DNA from: Frondihabitans sp.
Lineage (GTDB): Bacteria; Actinomycetota; Actinomycetes; Actinomycetales; Microbacteriaceae
Direction: 5' to 3'
Assembly: GCA_025464735.1 (NCBI GenBank)
Contig: JAODMX010000168.1
Coordinates: 1-11,195, forward strand
DNA: 11,195 nucleotides
The number at the start of each line of letters is the position of its first letter. The stretch's first letter is position 1. Below the pieces are notes generated by a model that worked only from the letters and a program-made list of their open reading frames with translations, was not told where the DNA came from and did not search any database. This document shows, one piece after another, positions 7,247 through 11,195 of this stretch. The position numbers and the translations under genes were made by a program.

Positions 7247-7816
7247 TCACCGCTGCTGCGTGCCGACCAGTGTTCCGTGCGCCAGCACTTGACCGTCGAC
7301 CCACGGGAGGAGCTCGGCGAAGTCGGCAAGTGCCGCATCCTTCGGAATGGCTCGGTCGAGAGCGAACACGTGGAAGCCGTAGCGGTGGGGGCCATGCCCG
7401 GGGAGCGCTCGGGGCCCCTGGTAACCGCTGCGCCCGAAGGCGGCCGGAACGAACCGGATGGCCGTGGTGCTGTGGTCGAGCGCCCCCTCCGCCAGGTCGG
7501 TGAGACCGGCGTCGATGAGGGCGATGGTGTGGAGGAGCGGCCGCGCCATCGGAACGTCGATGTCTTCGATCACGAGGAGGAGTTGCGCCGTGGCATCGGG
7601 CAGGTTCGAAAAGGCCAGGGCGGGTGACGAGTTGGCGCCGACACCTGCACCGGCGTGCGAGAACGGAATTGCTCCGCCCGGGCCGAACGAGCTGCTCTCG
7701 ACCAGGACGGTCTCGGGCGCCTGCAACTGCCGGGCATTCGCCACGCTCCAGCGCTGGCCGGCTCGGCGCCAGCGAAGGGCGGTACCGAGGAGAGTCAGCG
7801 GGAGTGTCGTGGCCAT
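7247..7816 (-). CDS. PEBP-family protein (YbhB/YbcL-like, Raf kinase inhibitor-like fold)
   Basis: The 189-residue product belongs to the phosphatidylethanolamine-binding protein superfamily, whose bacterial members are small ligand-binding proteins of mostly unknown role. Family signs are the segment FGPGGAIPFSH (44-54), SSPALAFSNLP (63-73), the anion-pocket strand LLLVIEDIDVPMARPLLHTIALID (79-102, the equivalent of the usual DDPDAP...HW), and YQGPRALPGHGPHRYGFHVFALD (132-154, the equivalent of GP-PPG-HRY). The motifs are recognisable but diverged, and roughly 38 N-terminal residues precede the domain. No signal peptide is evident, so it is probably cytosolic. The ATG follows CTGAGGCC, a close-set ribosome binding site. 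It lies between a membrane-protein trio and hemQ with gaps of about 105 and 112 bases; a haem-related job is possible but only inferred from position. Confidence 0.85.
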   Translation of the reverse strand: MATTLPLTLLGTALRWRRAGQRWSVANARQLQAPETVLVESSSFGPGGAIPFSHAGAGVGANSSPALAFSNLPDATAQLLLVIEDIDVPMARPLLHTIALIDAGLTDLAEGALDHSTTAIRFVPAAFGRSGYQGPRALPGHGPHRYGFHVFALDRAIPKDAALADFAELLPWVDGQVLAHGTLVGTQQR

Positions 7817-7865
7817 GGCCTCAGGCTACGCTTCCGACAGTTGATCTTGCCAGTTTTCCTGTCGA

Positions 7866-7871
7866 ATTATC
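7866..7871 (-). promoter_or_regulatory. Candidate -10 element for the PEBP-hemQ-hemL segment
   Basis: The gap between the DUF3618 gene and the PEBP gene holds a clear AT-rich island (about 7838-7890) in otherwise GC-rich DNA. On the minus strand it includes GATAAT, five of six matches to the -10 consensus, which would put the transcription start about 43 bases before the PEBP ATG. No good -35 hexamer lies 17 bases upstream, so this is a tentative call. A GATAAA further upstream is an alternative. Confidence 0.25.
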
Positions 7872-7921
7872 TCGGACAACAGATTTATCGGCGGGGAGGG
7901 AGGCCCACGCGGAAGTCCGGC

Positions 7922-8149
7922 TCAGCGGCGGCGCAACCCGAGGAGGGCGATGCCACCGATGACGAGGGCAACGGAGCCGACACCGGCCAGCCAGGGTGTC
8001 GGGTTGCGAGCGAACGACGCCTTGGCCTGACTGGCCTTGATGCCGAGCTGCTTCGGGATATTGAGCTTGTCTTCGAGCTCGTTGAGCGTGGCGGCGAGGT
8101 CGGCCCGCGTACGGTCGACCCCCGCGCGGATGTCATCGATACTGCTCAT
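7922..8149 (-). CDS. DUF3618 family small membrane-anchored protein
   Basis: A 75-residue protein: an N-terminal charged helix containing the DUF3618 hallmark TRADLAATLNELEDKLNIPKQLG (14-36), a short basic linker, and one predicted transmembrane segment at about 53-71 (WLAGVGSVALVIGGIALLG) ending in RRR. The family is common in actinobacteria and alphaproteobacteria; its function is unknown. The start was placed at the ATG (8147-8149) because the recognisable domain begins there and because it overlaps the upstream TGA by one base (TGATG). A longer open frame reaching 8362 only shadows the upstream gene. Coupling to the holin-like gene suggests the two proteins are made together and may act together at the membrane. 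Confidence 0.88.
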   Translation of the reverse strand: MSSIDDIRAGVDRTRADLAATLNELEDKLNIPKQLGIKASQAKASFARNPTPWLAGVGSVALVIGGIALLGLRRR

Positions 8150-8622
8150 CAGAAGCGCCCTCCGGTAGTGGTGCGGCTTGACGGGATGTCGGAGCGCGGG
8201 ATCCGGCCCACGCCCCTGACCGCCTTGATATCGGCCTTGACGCTGTCGATGGTGTTCTTCGGCAGCGGCGGCAGACCCTTCTTGATCTGCTTGTAACCGA
8301 GATACCCCAGGGCCGCAGCGATCAGGAGGAAGAGCACCGCGACAAGTAGCGCTGCCAGCCACAGGGGCATGACGAGCGAAAGAGCCGCGATGCCGGCGCC
8401 GATGAGACAGAGCAGCATCAGGAAGAGGAACAGGAGCGCGCCCACAATCAGCCCGGCGCCGATCCCGAAAACCTTGGCCTTGTCGAGGAGCTCTTTCTTG
8501 AGCAGGGCGATCTCACCCTTGACGAGGTCGGTGACCAGCGTGGGGATATCGCTGAGCAGCCCCAGAAGAGAACGTGACTTCTTCGCGTGGTGGATGCTGT
8601 CGGCTCGAGTCGACTCGGTCAT
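8149..8622 (-). CDS. Phage holin family protein (DUF1469-like membrane protein)
   Basis: A 157-residue protein with a soluble amphipathic N-terminus, SLLGLLSDIPTLVTDLVKGEIALLKKELLDKAK (18-50), two hydrophobic hairpin helices at about 52-82 and 86-110, then a basic, Pro-containing cytosolic tail (111-157). This layout is that of the actinobacterial 'phage holin family' (Holin-X/DUF1469) proteins. They are chromosomal and widespread, and the name does not imply a prophage. The TDLVKGEIALLKKE region is the most conserved family segment. The ATG at 8620-8622 is preceded by GAGGGAG. Function is unknown; a role in membrane or envelope homeostasis is often supposed. No lysis genes accompany it. Confidence 0.87.
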   Translation of the reverse strand: MTESTRADSIHHAKKSRSLLGLLSDIPTLVTDLVKGEIALLKKELLDKAKVFGIGAGLIVGALLFLFLMLLCLIGAGIAALSLVMPLWLAALLVAVLFLLIAAALGYLGYKQIKKGLPPLPKNTIDSVKADIKAVRGVGRIPRSDIPSSRTTTGGRF

Positions 8623-8670
8623 GGGCTCCCTCTCAGGGCGGACGTGGTGGCGGGCGGGAACAATGGGAGA

Positions 8671-8686
8671 ACGGGTCAGAACCCGT
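8671..8686 (-). other. Small hairpin over the stop codon of the YtxH-like gene
   Basis: ACGGGT (8671-8676) and ACCCGT (8681-8686) form a perfect six-pair stem with a four-base loop that includes part of the TGA stop of the YtxH-like gene. No U tract follows. It is short enough to be chance; at most it could weaken read-through into the holin-family gene 53 bases on. Confidence 0.25.
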
Positions 8687-8948
8687 CGGTGACCTGGCGC
8701 CGCGGACTGGTCTGGATGCCGAGAAGCTTCTTCACTGCCCAGACGACCGCGTGGAAGAGCCCGGTCACGATGCCGGGCAAAGCCGCAGCGGCTGCCTCTT
8801 CGGCTTTCACAACCTGCTTCTGGACCGGCCGGCTGTTCCAGACCTTCGAGGCCCCCGAAGCGATCTGCTCGTAGCGGTGGTGGCCGGCACGAGAGCCGAG
8901 AACATACCCGATGGCCGCTCCCGCGGCGAAGATCAGCTTGCCTCGCAT
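8676..8948 (-). CDS. Small YtxH-like membrane protein
   Basis: A 90-residue protein starting MRGKLIFAAGAAIGYVLGSRAGHHRYEQI. The hydrophobic stretch at 5-18 carries small-residue spacing (AAGAAIGYVLGSRAG), and the following GSRAG.xRYEQI segment is the pattern I know from YtxH-like proteins of actinobacteria. A second mildly hydrophobic helix lies at about 58-77 (LPGIVTGLFHAVVWAVKKLLG). The protein is therefore likely anchored in the membrane by its N-terminus. GGAGG at 8953-8957 is a strong ribosome binding site four bases before the ATG. It follows cgoX after a 97-base gap and precedes the holin-family gene by 53 bases. Function is unknown. Confidence 0.82.
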   Translation of the reverse strand: MRGKLIFAAGAAIGYVLGSRAGHHRYEQIASGASKVWNSRPVQKQVVKAEEAAAAALPGIVTGLFHAVVWAVKKLLGIQTSPRRQVTDGF

Positions 8949-8996
8949 GAAGCCTCCACAGTCGGTGAAAGTCGGCCGAACTCGGGCGCGACTCTC

Positions 8997-9005
8997 CTAG
9001 GTTAG
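8997..9005. promoter_or_regulatory. DtxR/IdeR-like half-site in the cgoX-YtxH gap
   Basis: CTAGGTTAG at 8997-9005 matches eight of nine bases of one half of the DtxR/IdeR iron box (TTAGGTTAG). The second half does not match, so this is a half-site only. On the minus strand the same bases give TAACCT, a TAnnnT-type -10 candidate about 50 bases before the YtxH-like ATG, but no convincing -35 accompanies it. The rest of the 97-base gap (8949-9045) shows nothing else except the ribosome binding site. Confidence 0.2.
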
Positions 9006-9045
9006 ACCGCCAGCCTCCGCCTGTTCCGCACAGCTTTTGTCGCCG

Positions 9046-10380
9046 TTACGCCCCGGGGGCCGCGAGGAGCTCCGCAGCCTTCGCCCTTGCATCCTTGATC
9101 ACGCCCGCGAGACCGCGGCCCGCGACGGCGCCACCGACGCGGACAACCCCGGCGAGCGCAGGATCCGACGCGGGCACGAACCCGGTGAGCGGCGCGTTCC
9201 ATTCCACGCGGGCGAAGCCGTCCAGGGTCCCTGCCGACAGCGGGACGCCGAGAATCCGTGAAGCATCGACGACGGCCGCGGCCTGGAGCTCCGCGTCGGG
9301 TGTCGATGCATCGACACCGGGAGAGTCGTAGCTGAGGCGCAGCACGTGGCGACCCTCGGCACGCTCGGCGATCCACTGCCATTTGATGCTCGCGTGCGTG
9401 AGGGCCTTGGCGCGCAGGCCCTCGGCGCCCGGGGCGACGAGCACCCCCGTGCCGCGGGGGGCCGCGTCGAGGGCGGGCTCGCGGACGACGAGCGTGACCA
9501 GCGTGATCAGGCCTGTTGCCGGATCCTGACCCTCCAGTCGCGCGGTATCGCGGGCTCCCAGGGCGGCGACGACGTGACCGGCGGTCAGACGCTCGCCGCC
9601 GTCGAAGGTCACCGAGTAGTCGTCGTAGCCGCGGATGCGCGTGGCGAGGCGGACGTCGACCCGGTAGGTCTCGAGGTCGGCGACGAGTTCGTCGACGAGG
9701 CGCACGATGCCGCCGCGGATCCCGCCGACGGCGGCTCCCGCCGGGGCGAGCGACCGGAGTTCACGGACCGCGCGCGCGAGCGAGTTCTGACTCAGCAGCT
9801 GCGACCGGAGCCCCGGGGCGACGCGGTCGATGTCGAGGTCGTCCGGATGCGCGGAGTGGACCCCCATCACAACCGGCGTCACGAGGCGGTCGAGAACGGC
9901 CTGCCCCATCCGGCGGCGCACCAGGGGGCCGAGCTTCTTCTCCTTCGCCCCGACGGGGCCGGGAAGGAGGCTGTCCATCTCGGCGCGGAGGGCCGCCCTC
10001 TGGCCGATGACGGCGATCACGTCCGCAGCCATCGGTGTGCCGGGGATGCCGAGCAGGCCCGTGGCAGGCAGCGGGAAGGCCTGCCCGTCGGCCTCGACGA
10101 CCCAGGCGCCGCGCGGATCGGGAGCGACGATCTCGTTGCCGAGGCCGAGCTGGGTGGCGAGCTGCGCGACGGTGTCGCCGCGCGTGGCGAAGCTCTCGGC
10201 TCCGGCGTCGAGGTCGATGCCCGCGACGGTGTGCCGCTTCACCTCGCCGCCGAGTCGGTCACTCTCCTCGACGAGGACGACGCGGCGGCCGGCTTTGGCG
10301 AGATCGCGGGCGACGACGAGCCCGGCGACACCACCCCCGATGACGATCGCGTCGACGTCGCGCTGCTCGCCGACGTTCAC
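9046..10380 (-). CDS. hemY: HemY-type oxidase, probably coproporphyrinogen III oxidase (CgoX)
   Basis: An FAD-dependent oxidase that removes six electrons from coproporphyrinogen III, giving coproporphyrin III. These proteins are often annotated as protoporphyrinogen oxidase (HemG/HemY), but the neighbouring hemQ favours the coproporphyrin route. The 444 residues begin with the FAD-binding Rossmann motif IVIGGGVAGLVVARDLAKAG (12-31) and VVLVEESDRLGGEV (34-47). Typical internal segments are LDAGAESFATR (57-67), RRRMGQAVLDRLVTPVVMGVHSAHPDDLD (155-183) and GGIRGGIVRLVDEL (219-232). The C-terminal FAD loop VRVGGAVAGRGLAGVIKDA lies at 413-431. The start is GTG at 10378-10380 within the hemE stop (GTGA). 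The open frame continues upstream to 10524, but those residues only shadow hemE. Initiation is probably coupled, since no clear Shine-Dalgarno is present. Confidence 0.94.
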   Translation of the reverse strand: MNVGEQRDVDAIVIGGGVAGLVVARDLAKAGRRVVLVEESDRLGGEVKRHTVAGIDLDAGAESFATRGDTVAQLATQLGLGNEIVAPDPRGAWVVEADGQAFPLPATGLLGIPGTPMAADVIAVIGQRAALRAEMDSLLPGPVGAKEKKLGPLVRRRMGQAVLDRLVTPVVMGVHSAHPDDLDIDRVAPGLRSQLLSQNSLARAVRELRSLAPAGAAVGGIRGGIVRLVDELVADLETYRVDVRLATRIRGYDDYSVTFDGGERLTAGHVVAALGARDTARLEGQDPATGLITLVTLVVREPALDAAPRGTGVLVAPGAEGLRAKALTHASIKWQWIAERAEGRHVLRLSYDSPGVDASTPDAELQAAAVVDASRILGVPLSAGTLDGFARVEWNAPLTGFVPASDPALAGVVRVGGAVAGRGLAGVIKDARAKAAELLAAPGA

Positions 10381-11195
10381 AGGGAGTGAGCCAGCTCGAC
10401 GATGCGGGTCAGCACCGTCGGGTCGGTGTCCGGGTTCACGCCGTGCCCGAGGTTCAACACGTGAGCCGGAGCCGCTTTGCCCCGCTCGACGACGTCGCGG
10501 ACGTGCGCTTCCAGCACGGGCCACGGCGCCTGGAGCAGGGCCGGGTCGATGTTGCCCTGGACCGGAGTCGCCCCGCCGAGGCGCCTCGAGGCCTCATCGA
10601 GCGGGATCCGCCAGTCGACGCCCACGGCATCGGTGCCGACGTCGCGCATCGCGGCGAGCACTTCGCCCGAGCCGACGCCGAAGTGGATCCGGGGCACCCC
10701 GAGGTCCTCGATATGAGCGAGCGCCCTCGCCGAGTACGGTGCGACGCGCTCCGTGTAGTCGCGGAGCGAGAGCGCGCCGACCCACGAGTCGAACAGCTGG
10801 CCGGCGCTGGCTCCCGCCAGGATCTGCGCCCGCAGGAACGCCCCGGTGACCTCGGCCGCCCAGGACAGCAGCGCATCCCAGGTCTCAGGGTCTGCGTGCA
10901 TCAGCGTGCGCGCGCGGATCTGGTCTTTCGACGGACCGCCCTCGACGAGATAGGCCGCCAGCGTGAACGGGGCACCGGCGAAACCGATCAAGGGGGTTTC
11001 ACCGAGCTCCGCCACCGTGCGGGCGACGCCTTCGGCGATCGGAGCGAGAGCCGCAGGATCCAGCGGCTCCAGTCGCTTCACATCATCGGCCGTGCGAATG
11101 GGCGAGTCGAGCACCGGACCACGGCCCGGGACGATGTCGACCTTGACGCCCGCCAGCTTGAGGGGCACGACGATGTCGCTGAAGAAGATGCCGGC
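10377..11195 (-). CDS. hemE: Uroporphyrinogen decarboxylase, N-terminus beyond window
   Basis: HemE removes four carboxyl groups from uroporphyrinogen III, giving coproporphyrinogen III, the substrate for CgoX next door. The window holds the last 272 codons; the frame is open to the right edge, so the N-terminal part with the RQAGR motif is missing. The visible protein starts AGIFFSDIVVP, which contains the catalytic-region aspartate (equivalent of human Asp86). It continues with IGFAGAPFTLAAYLVEGGPSKD, FDSWVGALSLRDY, IHFGVGSGEVLAAM, VGVDWRIPLDEA, VQGNIDPALL and the C-terminal HVLNLGHGVNPDTDP, all family hallmarks. TGA at 10377-10379 overlaps the cgoX start. An internal GTG at 11166-11168 is not the start. 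Confidence 0.97.
   Translation of the reverse strand, partial: AGIFFSDIVVPLKLAGVKVDIVPGRGPVLDSPIRTADDVKRLEPLDPAALAPIAEGVARTVAELGETPLIGFAGAPFTLAAYLVEGGPSKDQIRARTLMHADPETWDALLSWAAEVTGAFLRAQILAGASAGQLFDSWVGALSLRDYTERVAPYSARALAHIEDLGVPRIHFGVGSGEVLAAMRDVGTDAVGVDWRIPLDEASRRLGGATPVQGNIDPALLQAPWPVLEAHVRDVVERGKAAPAHVLNLGHGVNPDTDPTVLTRIVELAHSL

Noticed and set aside
7135..7395. N-terminal extension of HemQ into the PEBP gene
   Set aside because: The added residues overlap the conserved PEBP C-terminus and lack family similarity; a GGGGGAAG ribosome binding site lies just before the chosen start.
8149..8622. Prophage or lysis cassette suggested by the holin-family protein
   Set aside because: This family is a widespread chromosomal membrane protein in actinobacteria; no endolysin, phage structural gene, integrase or attachment site is present.
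9046..10524. Longer 492-codon version of CgoX
   Set aside because: The first 48 codons overlap the conserved hemE C-terminus; the FAD motif sits correctly after the GTG start in the GTGA overlap.

Overview
This is a high-GC, densely packed window from an actinobacterium. The gene set and protein sequences fit Microbacteriaceae or a close relative; that placement is my inference from overall protein style, not from a marker gene. Nearly everything is one minus-strand block that builds haem through the coproporphyrin-dependent pathway. The signature of that pathway is the co-occurrence of a HemY-type oxidase (CgoX), a single-domain ferrochelatase (CpfC) and HemQ (ChdC).

Reading in the direction of transcription (right to left), the window opens with the 3' part of hemE (cut by the right edge), overlapping cgoX by four bases. 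After 97 bases come three small membrane-associated genes: a YtxH-like protein, a two-helix phage-holin-family/DUF1469-like protein and a DUF3618 protein, the last two overlapping by one base. A 105-base AT-richer gap leads to a PEBP (YbhB/YbcL-like) gene, and a 112-base gap holding a 10-bp-arm inverted repeat leads to hemQ. Then hemQ, hemH, hemC, hemD, hemB and hemL follow with overlaps of 1-4 bases or gaps of 7 bases, which indicates one translationally coupled unit. The hemL product makes 5-aminolaevulinate, HemB, HemC, HemD and HemE take it to coproporphyrinogen III, CgoX oxidises it, HemH inserts iron and HemQ decarboxylates coprohaem to haem b. Glutamyl-tRNA reductase (hemA) is not in the window.

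At the left edge is the 3' part of an ABC-transporter ATPase on the plus strand, convergent with hemL. The 380 bases between them carry no credible gene but are crowded with short repeats: a CCTGAGT heptamer in five copies (three exactly 31 bp apart), a 17-bp tandem repeat, an 11-bp direct repeat, a thrice-repeated 15-mer and two perfect palindromes.

No tRNA, rRNA, CRISPR, insertion sequence or phage was seen. The haem genes themselves are ordinary. The parts most worth a second look are the repeat-rich convergent intergenic region, the membrane/PEBP genes embedded among the haem genes, the inverted repeat ahead of hemQ, and some active-site or metal-site variants in HemH and HemB.
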